Assembly (NCBI GenBank): GCA_015698045.1
Contig: BLAL01000295.1
Span: forward strand, 489,756-553,755
Reading direction: 5' to 3'
DNA: 64,000 nt
From: Rhizophagus clarus
Taxonomy: Eukaryota; Glomeromycota; Glomeromycetes; Glomerales; Glomeraceae
Under the pieces are notes generated by a model, which saw only the letters and a program-made list of their open reading frames with translations, did no database searches and was not told the origin of the DNA. Position numbers and translations under genes: made by a program. This document shows positions 26,006-39,776 of the stretch, piece after piece. Each line of letters starts with the position of its first letter. The first letter of the stretch is position 1.

Positions 26006-29000
26006 GCGATGAATATAATATAATCTATATTATAATACTTTTTTCTTTTTTATTTACTCCTTTTATCGAATTTATTTTATTACTTTATTATTATTCTTCT
26101 TTTATTTTATTTCTTTTTTGGTATAAAAAAAAATTTTTTCTCTTGGAATTAGATTTTATTATACATATATAGAAGCATTACAAACACAAACATTTTTTTT
26201 CGCATCGCATCGCATTTTTTTTCATCGTTATATGGCATTAATTTTTGGCAAAATCTGAATAATTTTAATAATTTTCTTTTACGATTAGACCATTTTTTTT
26301 TCTCGACGTTTATAATTTTTTTTTTTTATCGCATTTTTCTTTAGACTTTTTCACATCATACATTAAATCGCATATTTTTTTCGCATTTGCTAGCAAAAAC
26401 AACAACAAAAAAATATTTTTTTGTAAATAATATGATTAAACAACATTTTCTAAGCTTTATTTTTATGTACATAAAAAATTAAAATAAAAAAAAGATTTAA
26501 GAAAAAAAAAAAAAACTGAAACGTGTGTGAATTAGTATTATCGTGCATGTTATATTATTAAAAGATAACTAGATTAAGAGAAACGGTCTTTTCTTAATCA
26601 GACATTTAGCTCCTAAATAAAGAAATCAATTTATATAAAGAAATACTAATGAGAAATTTTTAAGTTTTTTTTTTTTTTTTTAATTGCTAAAACAAAATTC
26701 GATAGATCGAACGAATTTTATGATAAAAAAAAAAATTTACGCTAATGAATTCACACGAAAAAAAAAAAATAATAAATTTTCTCTCAAAAGGAACCTTCCC
26801 GTAAGGATAAAAACAAATTTAGCTTGATCCGTTATCATTGTTATCATTATTAACATTATTATGGATTTTTTGTTTTCAAACATTATGTAACAATTACGAT
26901 ATCATTAATACTTAACGGGAGTTTTTTTTTTCGTGTTTGATAATAAAGAAATAAAAAGTTAAAATTTTTTTTTTTTTTAAAAAAAAAGTCCGATCTCTTT
27001 TTTTTTAAAAAAATTCGAAATTTGATACAATCTACCACATGAAAAAAAAAAAAAAAAAAAAAAATTTTTTTTTTTAGGTTTTATTATATATTTAAGTCAA
27101 TCTGGCTACGAAGTGATCAGCCATAAAATTCATTGAAAACAAATTATCATTTATGCACAAACCAACAAGTAACTTCCTCAAATATGATCTATTGTGTTCA
27201 TTAAACTTCTAATTTGGGATTTATTCAAAAAAAGAAGTAATTAGGAGTCAAATGTACAGAGAACATAATACATATTATACATAAGTTTGTGTTTCTTAAT
27301 TTATATATTTCATATGGTAAAATAATTTTAGGATGTCTATAATATTTTCTACTTTTATATGTACATGAATTCATAGTTTTCTATCAAGGAAATCTCCCCA
27401 ACGTACTCTTTATTTAGAATATAATAATTATAGTGTAGCTAAAGAAAACTTGTCATATAACAGGTTGAGAGATTTAATACCCCACGTATGCAAAGTTATG
27501 TAATTAAAATCTTTTGCATTTTGCCGCAGTATTAATAATTCATCTCCCGCCAAAAAAAAAAAAAATGGATGCATTTATTTGACAAGATGCCTAAATGCAC
27601 AGATATAACTCTTGGGTATTCGACTTATTATATGTGTGTGCTGTATTGTGTGTTTACATCATATGAAATATGAGATTTAAAAGTTCATATGATGATACAA
27701 ATAAATAAAAGTCTCACTATTTATTTTTATTATTTTTTTTTGTTCTTTTTTTCATCGATGAAATTTATTTTTTTTTTTTTTGTTTTTTTTTTTTCATCGA
27801 TGAATTTTTTTTTGTTCAATCGAGTAACCAAATTCAAATAATGTTAATTTGTAAATTATCCCTGTCCATAAATTAATAATTTATTACATTTATTACATCC
27901 GGATAACTCCGATCACGACGATCTCCGATACTCCGAAAATTACTGTTATTTTAGGGATAAATATTACGAAAAACCCTTTTATTTTGTGATCAAAACAATT
28001 GGTTCTTTCATTACTTTAGTCATGTGGAATATAAAAAAAGTCACGTAATGCCGCAGTTACAAACTTATTGTTCTTATGTTCTTAGGTTAGTTGTGAACAC
28101 TTTTGTATGCTTAAAAGAAATAAAACAAGTAAAATTACAGGATTAGTTTCCTCTTTTATTAATGATAAAATGTTCACATGCCAATGATGCGTATATCCCT
28201 ATAAACCTTTTACTTTTTTGTTTAAAATCCATTATACAAATAAAACTTTATTTACCCATTCTTAATGTATCAAAATGGAATATTCTGATTACTTAAAAAT
28301 ATATATACTGTATATATATATCCATTTAGTTAATGATTCAACGTATAAAAAAAAAAAAAATATTTTACAATATAAAAAAACATTCGATAACGGATATTAA
28401 TATAATAATTATTTACCGTGTTATCAATTAAAATTTCTTTGTGTGAATGTAATTAAATTTTCCTTTTTTTGCTGTAATTAATTAATTTAATAAATTTTAT
28501 TAAATTTTGTTTTACTTTGATAAAAATGATATATACGCGTTTTCTTTTTTTCCCTTGTGATACTTGTATTATGACGTTGTGGCCAAGTTGTGGCTGGATT
28601 TTGTTATTGTGGCTGAGCACATTGGTTTGATAAAAGGGAGCTGATTTTACATGAAGGGTTATCAAGTGACATCAGTGATATGCATTGGAAGCTTCTAAAA
28701 AATCTTGATTGTTTGAATCGGAAGTACTGTACTCCTGGAATTCGAAAAGTTAGAAGATTCCATCATCTTCCAATCTTCTTGGTTCAATATTGGATGAATT
28801 CGATAATTAATTATAATTACTGTATATGAATTATCATTTTGGAACTAGTGTTTGATATTTATAGTATTATCAATTATTGAAAAAAAAAGAGATGGATTCC
28901 GAGATCCGTAAAATCATGTTACACGACAATACAATATGTAATACAACAGTCATACAATAAAAATCATGAGCCACTAATTAAAAATAGAATATTCTGTCAA

Positions 29001-30830
29001 GCCACACCCTTATTGCAATTTCCTTATTAGAAGTCGCACAAAGGGTGCAAAACCAAAAGCTAAAAAAAGATAATTATGCAAACTTTTAAGTATTGTTTTG
29101 ATTTACATTTCGTATGGATGCATACTTGTTTTTACTATTTTGGGAAGAATCCCGCACGGTCAAAATTTAGCCGGTTAAAATATCAATCGGATATACTATT
29201 CAGGTGAAAAAGAAGGCTTAAATTTTTTTTTTTAAGATGGGAAATTCTCTGTATGGAAAACTTAATTCTTTTTACCCTTTTTAAAAAGTTGATTATTATG
29301 AAAATTTTTCAATGTAACTCCGAAAAAAAAAAAAAAAAAATTTGTGAGAAAATATCTCTCATTTTAAGCCTTTTTTTCATCTGAAAAATCTGAACGATTT
29401 CTTTTTTTTTTTCCCTCAGATTCATTCAATATCAGAGATCAATTTAATACCTTTTATGATAATGTCTTTCAAGAAAATTCAAGAAACGTGAACGAAAATA
29501 TACATATTTATACTTGTTTGATATTTTAAATATTACCGTAAATAAGAACGTAATAAGCAAATTTCTTTAACCAGTTATTATCATCGATTAGTAAGTATAA
29601 TAGTAGGAATTTGTATCGACCAGCAAAATTGATCGATAACTTTTAGATTTTTATTTTAAAAATAAGACTTTAGGTATAACTATGAGATCATATGACATTT
29701 TGTCTCCAGGTAAATCAGTAACATAATATTGGCCAAAATTAATCATTTATTTTTTAAGGCATTAACGTTTCCCTCCGGTGATTTCTACATAAGTTTTGAA
29801 GTAACCATTGTTCTCATCAAAAAGAACATTTACTTTTTTATTCATTCTCTAATATATATTGAATTAAAATAGATGTTAACTCACAAGTTTTATTTTCAAG
29901 TTAATAATGAGGTGATATTTTACAACATACAATCAGACTGATATTGTGACTCATGAAAATCTTTAAAAAAAATATCATTATTATCAACGTTCTCTTATAT
30001 AGTTGTTATATCAATTTCATCGGTATATCGATTGTCGGTATAACGAAGTCAAACTACAGTCAACTCGATATAACGACTATGTGACATAATGAATTTCGTA
30101 ATTAGGCGATTTTTTACGATTTTTTTGTGAACAGGAGGGTTCGATCGAGTTCTTACTATACGTAGCATATAATGTAAAAAAGTAAATCCAATTACTTACA
30201 CTAGCAGTTCCTTAAATTGAAACAAACCATACTACCTTATATTCTTTTAAAAAAAATAAAAATAAAAATAAAAAAAAAAGAGAAAGTTTTTTAACAACTT
30301 TTTACATAATCTGTAATTAGATCTTTTAAATTTGGAATTGATGGTTTTTAGAATTGTATAATCATATTTCTTCTCATCAATACAAAAAGGTATCAAAAAA
30401 GTAGAAACCCTTTTGAGATTTAATGCTATTTTAAATTATTAAGTGAAAACTTTCCTGAAACAACTAGTATACTATATATAATCTCATTGTAAAAAATAAA
30501 GAACGAATTCGTAAAATTTTTTGTTATCAGAACATTCTGGAAATTATCTTTGTGCGAAACGGTAACACCACAAGATTCGAATTGCCACGTTTTTTGTCTC
30601 CTGTTTCATTGAACTGATTGAAAGGAATCAAAATATTTATGTAAATAATCTATCCAATCAAATAAAGACACTTGGAAATTTTCACCCAATCATTTGTTTA
30701 CACATCGCATTAACCAAATCAATATTTAAAGCATGAATTTTTTTACTTTTCGAAAAAAGTTCTTAGAAAACGAAATCAATCAATCTTTTAATTCATCCTC
30801 GTCCTAAATTCAATTCATATTCCTTTTAAT
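26006..30830. other. Gene-poor stretch with long homopolymer runs
   Basis: No coding region is supported; the 70-codon minus frame at 28453-28665 is low-complexity. There are many A and T runs (for example 26,940-27,075), two copies of TTTTTTCATCGATGAA near 27,750-27,810, and a solitary pogo-like terminal sequence near 30,055-30,080 (ACAGTCAACTCGATATAACG) without a partner. The last 150 bases form the promoter side of the Hsp90 gene. Confidence 0.4.
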
Positions 30831-33781
30831 ATGAAGAAGTTTAAATTTTGGCTTCTTTTAATATGTTTAATCAACTTGTTCTTGTTCTCACATAATAATG
30901 TTGTTACAGCTGAAGAAGGTGGTGAACAAGAAGACTCGATAAAACAAGCCGCTAATGAAACTTCTGAACCTCCTAAATTTATTGTTCAGGATAATGATAG
31001 TAATTATGGTTTTACCCAAGATGAAACTGAAAAAATTAAAGTTAATGGAGAAAAATTCGAGTTTCAGGTAATTTTAATTGATAATTATATATTTGATAAA
31101 AAATTTATTGATGATCAGTTCATTAAATCAACATCCTTTTAAATTCAGACTGAAGTTAGTCGATTGATGAAAATTATTATCAATTCATTATACAAAACAC
31201 GTGAAATTTTCCTAAGAGAACTTATCTCCAATGGTAAACCAAGATATTTCTCAGTTTTCTCACTATCAAATATAATCTTTCTAAATTCTTTTTTTTTTTT
31301 TTTTTTTTTTTTCTTCTTCTTTTAAATAGCATCTGATGCTATTGATAAGATAAGGTTCTTATCACTTACGGATCAAAATGCATTATCACTTGCCCCAACT
31401 TTAAATATAACAATATGGGCTGATAAAGAAAATAAAGTATTAACGATTGCAGATAGTGGTATAGGAATGACCAAAAAACAACTTATAGAAAACCTTGGAA
31501 CAATAGCTAAATCAGGAACATCAGAATTTTTAAATGCGTTTGAAGAAAATAAAGCTGATATGAATTTAATAGGACAATTTGGTGTAGGTTTTTATTCAGT
31601 ATTTTTAGTTGCTGATAAAGTAATTGTTACAACAAAAAACAATGAAGATAAACAATATATTTGGGAATCGACAGCTGTTAATGATTTTACTATAGCAGAA
31701 GATCCTAGAGGAAATACATTAGGTCGTGGTACTCAAATACAATTATTTCTCAAAGATGACGCTCTTGAATTTCTTGATGATGGTACTTTACGTGGTCTTA
31801 TCTTGAAATATTCTGAGTTTATTAATTTTCCTATTTGGTTATGGACAACTCAATCTCAAGTAGTTGAGGTTCAAGAACCTGATGATGTAGATGCAAAGAA
31901 AGAATCTACTGATGCTAAGAAAGATGATGATGATCAACCTGAAGTTGAGGATGTTACTGACAAACCTGAAGAGAAAAAAGAAAGGAAAACTACTACTATT
32001 GAAGTACCAGGATGGGAACTTATGAACACTCAAAAGCCTCTTTGGACGCGTGATCCAAAGAACATTACTGATTATGAATATGAGAAATTCTATATGTCAT
32101 TGGCAAAAGATAGCAATTTACCTTTCGCTTGGACTCATTTCAAGGTGTGTAATAAGTTTTAATAAACTATGTTACATAAACTATTAGATAGGAAAGAACC
32201 TTTTTAAAACTTTAAAATATTCTTGAATTTTGTAGGCTGAAGGAGAAGTTGAATTTAGATCTATCGTATATATTCCAGGCAAAGCCCCAGAAGGCCTTTA
32301 CCAAAAAGTTCAAGATTACTCTCGTAATGTGAAATTATTTGTGAAACGCGTCTTTATCACCGACGAATTCCTTGATTTCATTCCAAAATACTTGGCATTC
32401 ATTCGCGCCATTATCGACGCCGATGATTTACCATTGAACGTGTCACGTGAAACCCTTCAACAACATAGAACTCTTCAATTAATTCAAAAACGGGTTATAA
32501 AAAAAACTTTAGATTTGATCACAGATCTATCAAAGGATGAAAAAAAATTCCAAGATTTCTTGAATGAATTTGGTACAAGCTTGAAAATTGGAGCCATTGA
32601 AGATAATAAAAATCGTAAGAGGATAGCGCAAGTATTAAGATTCCCAAGTTCATATAAAGGATCAAATTCAACCACACTTGGTGAATACATTAATAGGATG
32701 AAAAAGGGACAAGAAAACATGTATTTTATCACTGGATCTTCTGTTGAAGAAGTTCAAAATTCCCCTTTTGTTGAAGGATTAGTTGCGAGAGGTTATGAAG
32801 TTTTATATATGGTTGAACCTATTGATGAAATGTTGGTTCAACATATGCCCGGTCATGGTGGTAAAGTGTTCAAAAATATTGCCAAAGGTGACTTCAAATT
32901 TGAAAATGAAGATTTGGCTGAACTTCAAAAATTGAAATCTAAATTCACAAAGTTGATCGATGAAATGCAATCTACTCTTAGCGATCAAATTGAAAAAAGT
33001 AAGAAATTTTCTCCTATTTATTATCCATTTTATCACGTTATATTAATGGTTTTTTTTTTTTTCGTTTCCTCTTTATAGTTGAAGTTTCTGCACGTCTTAC
33101 GACATCACCTTGTGCTGTTGTCGCTACCGATTGGGGTTGGACTGGACATATGGAAAAGATTATGGCTGGTAATGAACTTGAATTTTATTATTAAGATTAT
33201 TTTATATATTTTATACTTCCAATATTATCTAATAATCAAAATTTGATCATAGCTCAACCTTTCAAACAAGAAAATCCTTTATTAAAAGAGTTTTATGCCA
33301 AACAAAAGAAAATTCTTGAAATTAACCCTAATCATCCATTAATTCTTGGACTATTGGAGAGAGCTGAGAAAGATTCTTTTGATACAACTACTAAAGAGAT
33401 GGTTCGTGTATTGTATGAAACTACATTAATTCGATCTGGATATTCACTTAAAGATAATTTAAAGTAAAGTATTTCTTTTTTTTTTTTAATGTGAATTAAA
33501 TTTTATTTGTTAAATAATATATATAAAAACTTATTATTATCTATAGATATGCCGCACGTGTTGAAAAAATTATTCGGTCAAATTTGGGTGTTGACCTTAA
33601 TGCGGAAGCTGAGGTCAATGTTACACTGGCGGAAGAAGCTGACAAAGATGAAAATGATAAAGGAAAAACTGAAACTAAAGATTTATTTGAAGAGCAAGAT
33701 GATGATGATGAAACTGATCCTACTAAACCTTCAGGAACTGATCATACTAAACCCTCAAGAGAAGAAAGAGAAGAACTATAA
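30831..33781 (+). CDS. endoplasmin (GRP94), ER-resident Hsp90, 7 exons
   Basis: The exons are 30831-31067, 31149-31233, 31330-32144, 32236-32998, 33079-33168, 33253-33463 and 33547-33781. A signal peptide ([20 protein letters not shown]) opens the protein. The GHKL ATPase domain shows LRELISNASDA, DSGIGM and GQFGVGFYS. An acidic charged linker (about 31,870-31,990) leads to the middle domain (FDFIPK-like [20 protein letters not shown]) and the dimerisation domain. The last residues are EEREEL, a KDEL-like ER retrieval tail, after an Asp/Glu-rich stretch. It folds secretory and membrane proteins in the ER lumen using ATP. A T run of over 20 bases lies in intron 2. Confidence 0.95.
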
Positions 33782-33945
33782 ATATAAAATTTTTTTTATT
33801 TTTTAAGAACAATAACATATGAATGCATTTTGTAGATTAGAATAATTTAACGAAATTTAATTTAACGAAATAAAAAATTTAGATAACATTGCAATTAATT
33901 TTATGAGTCATTTTGTACAGTATTTCAATGATAAATTATTATAAT

Positions 33946-34150
33946 ATTCATATGCTTGATGAGTCATAGCAAATATATGCTGTTCTAAAATAATATGTTA
34001 TAAATCATAAGCTTTATTTTTTTTTTTTTTTGATATTGCGAATTCTTTACATATATTCGTATGCTTGATGAGTCATAGCAAATTTATGCTGTTCTAAAAT
34101 AATATGTTATAAATCATAAGCTTTAGATATTGCGAATTCTTACATGTATT
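33946..34150. repeat. Two-copy tandem repeat (about 107 and 98 bp)
   Basis: The unit begins CATATGCTTGATGAGTCATA or CGTATGCTTGATGAGTCATA and includes CTGTTCTAAAATAATATGTT and GATATTGCGAATTCTT. The second copy lacks a T run present in the first. A third, shorter relative (CGTATACGCGAAGAGTCATA) lies near 34,207. It sits just 3' of the Hsp90 gene. Confidence 0.75.
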
Positions 34151-34289
34151 TCATCATGTGAGTCATATTTTTTAAGCTTCTTCATAATGACAAACTTTAT
34201 TTCATATTCGTATACGCGAAGAGTCATATTGTTATAATGTCTATCTGTAAAAAAAGTATATAAATAAGGACCTATTTTCCTCATTCTAA

Positions 34290-34372
34290 ACATTATTTAT
34301 CGAAACATTATTTCAACATTATTTATCGAAACATTATTTATCGAAACATTATTTAACGAAACATTATTTAAT
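34290..34372. repeat. Short tandem repeat CATTATTTATCGAAA
   Basis: Five near-identical 15-16 bp units, CATTATTTATCGAAA with small variations, run head to tail. Confidence 0.85.
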
Positions 34373-34534
34373 ATTGAGCCGGGTAGCGGAATCGAACCAC
34401 CATACCTCGTTTACAAGACATTTCTAAAGACATTAGAAACAGAATTATTTAATTTTACTTCATTCGACCTGAATTGAACCAAGACCCTGAATTGAACCAA
34501 GACATTAGAAACACAATTATTTAATTTTTATCTA

Positions 34535-35385
34535 TTCGAATTGATTTTTTGTTTCTTTGAAAATTGGAAATGTAGAACAATGTAGAAGAGCATAAAGTTA
34601 TTGAAAAGGTGGGTATTTCTTCGATAGTCTTTAGCCAATACCATAGGTGTAACACGCTGTGTGCTTAAAAGAAACTGGGTTTCTTGGAGGAGAGAGACCC
34701 TATGTACCTTGCTTTAAGCTTGCCTTTGTTGACATACAAGACTACCCTTCTCAATTCCAGATAACGGTTACATTGAAGGACTTGTTCAACTTTGAAGAAG
34801 TGTATGGCTATTCGACCTGAATTGAATTTTTCGTCTTTTAAAAATTGGAAATATAGAACACATGCGCAAAGAGCATAAAGCTATTGAAAAGGTGGGTATT
34901 TCTTCGATAGTCTTTAGCCAATACCATAGGTGTAACACGCTGTGTGCTTAAAAGAAACTGGGTTTTTTGGAGGAGAGAGACCCTATGTACCTTGCTTTAA
35001 GCTTGCCTTTGTTGACATACAAGACTACCCTTCTCAATTCCAGATAACGGTTACATTGAAGGACTTGTCCAACTTTGAAGAAGTGTATGGCTATTCGACC
35101 TGAATTGGATTTTTCGTCTTTTGAAAATTGGAAATATAGAACACATGCGCAAAGGTCATAAAGCTATTGAAAAGGTGGGTATTTCTTCGATAGTCTTTAG
35201 CCAATACCATAGGTGTAACACGCTGTGTGCTTAAAAGAAACTGGGTTTTTTGGAGGAGAGAGACCCTATGTACCTTGCTTTAAGCTTGCCTTTGTTGACA
35301 TACAAGACTACCCTTCTCAATTCCAGATAACGGTTACATTGAAGGACTTGTCCAACTTTGAAGAAGTGTATGGCTATTCGACCTG
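34535..35385. repeat. Satellite: three copies of a 283-bp unit
   Basis: Anchor phrases recur with a spacing of 282-283 bp. TGGGTATTTCTTCGATAGTC occurs at 34611, 34893 and 35176, followed each time by ATACCATAGGTGTAACACGC, GGAGGAGAGAGACCCTATGT and CAGATAACGGTTACATTGAA. Copies two and three differ by a handful of substitutions; copy one is more diverged at its start. The unit has no long open frame and is richer in GC than its surroundings, so it could be transcribed. I recognise no RNA family in it. Confidence 0.85.
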
Positions 35386-36172
35386 AATTTGATTTTTCTT
35401 TTCTCTTGAAAAAGGTTCCATTTTAAAAAAAAAAATAATTTCATGGAAGGCTTTTTTAATTTTTTACAGATAATAAACTCATAGAATATTAGCAACATAT
35501 AAAATAATTCAAATAGGATCATTTTGTAACAATTTAATCTCTCTTTCATTAAGAGTATATGTAATCCAAATTCATCTGCGGAAATCAATCAAATGAAAGA
35601 ACGTTCGTTAAGTCTTTATACAAAAAAAAAAGAAACTTATTCTTTATAATAAAATGAAAGTGTCACTATTTTTAAAAAGCGATTATTTTCTTTAAATTTG
35701 TGTAAAAATAAAGGTATTCTTCCTGAACTTTTTTCATCACTCGTGATATATCCTTGAAATTTGATAAAAGAAAAAAAGTAGAAATTCAATCTGCTAAGAC
35801 TGTTAATATTTATATATGTATATATATATATATATATATATACTATTACCATAATTTTATTGATTTACAGTACAATTACTAATAAAAATTTTATAACAAT
35901 AAAGATATAAATTGTTCTTTAATACATCTGTTCTAAATATATCTATTTTATGCAATACCACAAACAAAATGAAGTGAACGTAAAGTTTGTATAGTAACAT
36001 AATCTACTTATCCTATAATCATAAAGTCAGGTAGCAGTTTTTGTTTATTTCTTTTTATTTTTCTATTTGAAAAAAATGTTGACTAATATTTTCCTCAGTT
36101 ATTTTTAGTATCTTTATATTTTATAAAAAATTCATAGATTTATTATCACTCTTACAATATTATAAACAAAAA
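35386..36172. other. Intergenic, AT-rich
   Basis: Nothing recognisable apart from a (TA)n microsatellite near 35,815-35,842. Confidence 0.4.
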
Positions 36173-36490
36173 ATGCCATCAATAGTAGATTCAATAAATA
36201 AATATTATAATAACTATGTATATAAATTGATTTTATCATTTTTTTCAGTAAGTTTCTTATTAAGTTCATTATTGATTCTTTTAAGCTCTGCGATAAAAGA
36301 AGTATTAATTTCGAATAAATGTGCTACTTATAAAAAATTCATTTGTGATTTTAATATTAATTTTATTCTTAATTTTGCCAATTTCTATATTATTATATTA
36401 CATATAAAGAGTTTATTAGAAATTTTTTTGCTTGAAAAAAAACTATATATAGTAATAATCTCCATAAATATCACTGAAATAAACCAATAA
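36173..36490 (+). CDS. Doubtful small hydrophobic protein
   Basis: An ATG-initiated frame of 105 residues with two or three strongly hydrophobic segments (about 18-40, 60-80 and 85-102). Hydrophobic frames arise easily in AT-rich DNA, there is no family match, and no splice context improves it. It may be chance or the first exon of a membrane protein gene. Confidence 0.2.
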   Translation: MPSIVDSINKYYNNYVYKLILSFFSVSFLLSSLLILLSSAIKEVLISNKCATYKKFICDFNINFILNFANFYIIILHIKSLLEIFLLEKKLYIVIISINITEINQ

Positions 36491-36822
36491 AAATAGCAGC
36501 AATACATGGTAAATTTATCAAAAAACAAGTTTATTGGTGGATTGGTAGTAGGTTTAGTAGATTTTTTAATAGTAGTTCATATTATTATACAAATATACTG
36601 AAAAAAAAATTTATTTATACTTTATTACTATTTAATCCAATTTAATTAGATTTATATTGCTTTATAATTATATTTTTTCTTATCTATAATAATCTGAACT
36701 CTAAATTTTAAATATAACATTATTTTATTAGTATTAAATTATAATATATTAAATTTAAATTTTATTATAAAAAATAAAAATCTGAATATTTGTTTATTAT
36801 AGACCTGGATCTATATATTATA

Positions 36823-37007
36823 CATGTTGCCAAAATTGGCCAAAATTATATTCTGAAATTGAAAGTTCAATGTCCAAAAATATCTGAAAATATTTTATAA
36901 TTCTAGTCAGCATTACAAATTTGACCAAATTACTAAAATATTTCCAGCTAATTTTGGCCTTTGGACTTTTAATTTTGGAAATAATTTTGGCCAATTTTGG
37001 CAACATG
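36823..37007. mobile_element. MITE, 185 bp, TA target site
   Basis: The inverted ends match for 27 bp (CATGTTGCCAAAATTGGCCA and beyond on each side) and partly further in. Both sides are bounded by TA, as for Tc1/mariner-type elements. There is no coding capacity. Short GGCCAAAATT-like fragments near 46,195 and 50,724-50,757 may be remnants of the same family. Confidence 0.8.
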
Positions 37008-37846
37008 TATATATAATAAATTGTATATATTAGAATAAATTTTATAATTTTTTAATTAAAATATCAGAATTATAATTATTAATATATAATTCAAATAAAA
37101 CTAATTTAATATTCAATTCTATTTAAAAAAAATTATAAATTTTATACAAATAAATCTAATTTTTACTTACCTATTTATTATTAGTTTTTTTTTAACCTGT
37201 TAATATTATTTTATTAGTATTTACAAATTTATAAATTAATTTCTTTTATTTTTATATTATTTTAGAATTAAATTTATTAATAAGACTTATAAAATTACAA
37301 AAATTTTTGCTAAGAAAAAAAATTCTTTAATTAACTCTAAATTAAAATATATCATCTTTTAAATATAATAAATTTATTGTTAAATATATTAATATTTTTT
37401 TAAATAAATCAATTTTTTATAATCTATATAAGATAAAATTAAATTAATCCAATTTAATTTAATTTAATTCTAAATATACTTCTCAGTAAATTAGATTCTT
37501 AGAATGTTGAAATATATGGTGTAGTGTGAGAAATAGGATAGTAAAAACATGTAATATATAATACAAGTTATTTTTTGAATTTATTTTTAACTTAAATTTT
37601 ATTTTTAGTTTAAATTTTATTTTTATTTTACTTATTTTTAGATTAGAAAAAGATAGTATTAAAAATATAGCAAAAATAATTTCTTATAATGACCTGATTA
37701 AAGGAATGGTTGGAAGAAAAAAAATGATGTAACGCTAAGCAATACCAAGTATTACAACTTATGAGTCACCATTTAAAAGATAGAAAATAAATGATTAGAT
37801 TTGAGTAAGAAAAAGGATGGAAAATATTTCTTTATACTTCTATAAC

Positions 37847-38144
37847 AGGACCCCGAACATCTCTCATTTAGGTCAAATATGATGTATAGTAAAATTTTAA
37901 TTTAGGATATCTTAATCAATATTAATGCTATCAAAATAAACTTTATACCATTGGATTCGTCTCATTAAGACGAATCCAATGATATAAATTTCATTAAAAT
38001 CCAATCAGTAGATATTTTAAATACAGGGGTTTGTAGGATAAGAAATTTTTAAAAATACCCCTAAAATAAGCAACTTTTTAAAAATTTTATATGATCAATA
38101 AGCAAACTCAACTCCTGACCTATTTATATATAGTTTGGGGTCCT
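37847..38144. mobile_element. hAT-type MITE, 298 bp, 8-bp target duplication
   Basis: The element begins AGGACCCCGAAC and ends GTTTGGGGTCCT, which are inverted ends. It is flanked on both sides by the identical 8-mer TCTATAAC (37839-37846 and 38145-38152). An 8-bp duplication is typical of hAT transposases. In the centre a hairpin (37942-37987) pairs 21 bases with one mismatch around CATTA. There is no open frame. Confidence 0.85.
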
Positions 38145-39148
38145 TCTATAACCATAGTTTAGTGTAAAATTGGAAAAATAGGATTAGATAAAAAACAATT
38201 CTCAGATTTTGTATAAATATACTCTATAAAATTGGAGAAAATCCCAAGATTTGTAATCCACAGTTAATAATAATAAAAAAAAACTATGCTTAAATAAAAT
38301 TCTAAAAAAAAAAATATTTTAAATATCATCTTTTAGTAGTTTTATTAAAAGGAAGTTATTGATCTAGATTTATTTTGAACTGATAACTCTAGATGTTTGA
38401 ATATTTATTTTGATATGTTGAATAAAATATGAAGTTATGAGTGTTTAAAAATCAAAAATAAATGTAAAGTTATGACAGAAATTCTCACTAAATGAAATCT
38501 AAGAAAATCATATATGAAAAAGGATATGATTAAAAAAAATATGTTTTCTTATTAAAATGAGAATAAAAGAATTAACTTTTTAATGAAATGAAAAGTGAGA
38601 GAAATATTATGAGATAATAGAAAAACTAAACTAAGCATATAAAGAGTTTATCATAGAGAACCAACATGGCGCAATATTATTGTACTGATAGGGTAAGATC
38701 CCAAATAATTATAATAGAGGTTATATTCGTAGTATTAATTAAAAATCCAATAAAATATATATAAATTTTGCCATATAAATATAATTTTTATCATATGACC
38801 TTCTATCTATTGTACTATAAATATCCACTTTTATCATATAACCTCATAGTAAATTTTAATGAAAAAAAAGATTTTGTATTAAAAATATGGATTAATCAGA
38901 TTATATTATTTTTAAACTGAAACTAGCTAGAATTTTTCTATTGGTTTTAATTTTATAATTATAATTTTATAACTGCTATAATCTCTGCAGAATATGCATT
39001 ACTTGTATTAGTTTTAAAATTATTTTAATAAAAGACCAAATAATTTTTTTAAAAAGATTATATTTATGATTTACTATATAAAATAATCTTTTGCTAATAT
39101 TTAATTCTTTTTATATCACATTACTTTTTTTATTATTAGAATTCTTAA

Positions 39149-39776
39149 GGGTAGAGTGTATCTACGCCACAACATATAGATGATTTTAGACTAAAAAATG
39201 TAGATCATCCCGTGACCAAAACGAGCAAAATTTATAATTTCTCGCAAACTATTATATAAATTTTGTTAAATACACATTTAAAAAGAGTATAAACATGTGC
39301 TTCATTTATTTATTAAAGTGTTTAACCATTTGCTATTAGTCTTTTTGAATGTATTTAGACTTTTAAAATCAAATATAACTAATAATAAAAAAATAAAATG
39401 GTATTAATAAAAAATTTTATTTGAATAAGTAAATGCACAATGATTTTTTGACATAAATATTCTTTTTTATTATACTATTAACTTGTAAGGTTTCATAAGT
39501 TTAAAGTTAATTTGAAGATATATTCTTTAGGTGATTCACAACTTACCATAGGAGATTCGCAACTTAATGATGACTTCATAGTGTAATATTTCATTATAAG
39601 CCTTATTTGTATTATACTTTACTAAAGTTTATTTGAAAGACAGAAACTCTAGCTTTCTAAAAAATACTTTTAAACAGTTTTTCATAAAATATTGAGTGAG
39701 TTTTTCTTATAGCGAAGTAAAAAAAAAAATGATTTTTTTTTTAGCCATATGATCAGCCATGTCGATCCCTCTACCC
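39149..39776. mobile_element. TTAA-flanked element, 628 bp (piggyBac-like non-autonomous)
   Basis: The inverted ends GGGTAGAG and CTCTACCC are flanked by TTAA on both sides (39145-39148 and 39777-39780), with weaker pairing continuing inward. TTAA is the piggyBac target. The element is AT-rich and carries no transposase, so it would be a non-autonomous derivative. The short perfect core makes the family assignment tentative. Confidence 0.55.

Noticed and set aside
30040..30110. Pogo-like terminal sequence ACAGTCAACTCGATATAACG as a complete element
   Set aside because: No matching inverted partner within a few kilobases; probably a lone fragment.
30831..33060. Minus-strand frames inside the Hsp90 gene (31839, 32484, 32803)
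   Set aside because: Shadows of the well-supported exons on the + strand.
34374..34420. Sequence like the 3' half of a tRNA-Thr (CTTGTAA loop, GGTTCGATTCC, CCCGGC) on the minus strand
   Set aside because: The anticodon stem does not pair, and no D-arm or 5' acceptor strand is present, so it is at most a tRNA fragment or the tail of an old SINE.
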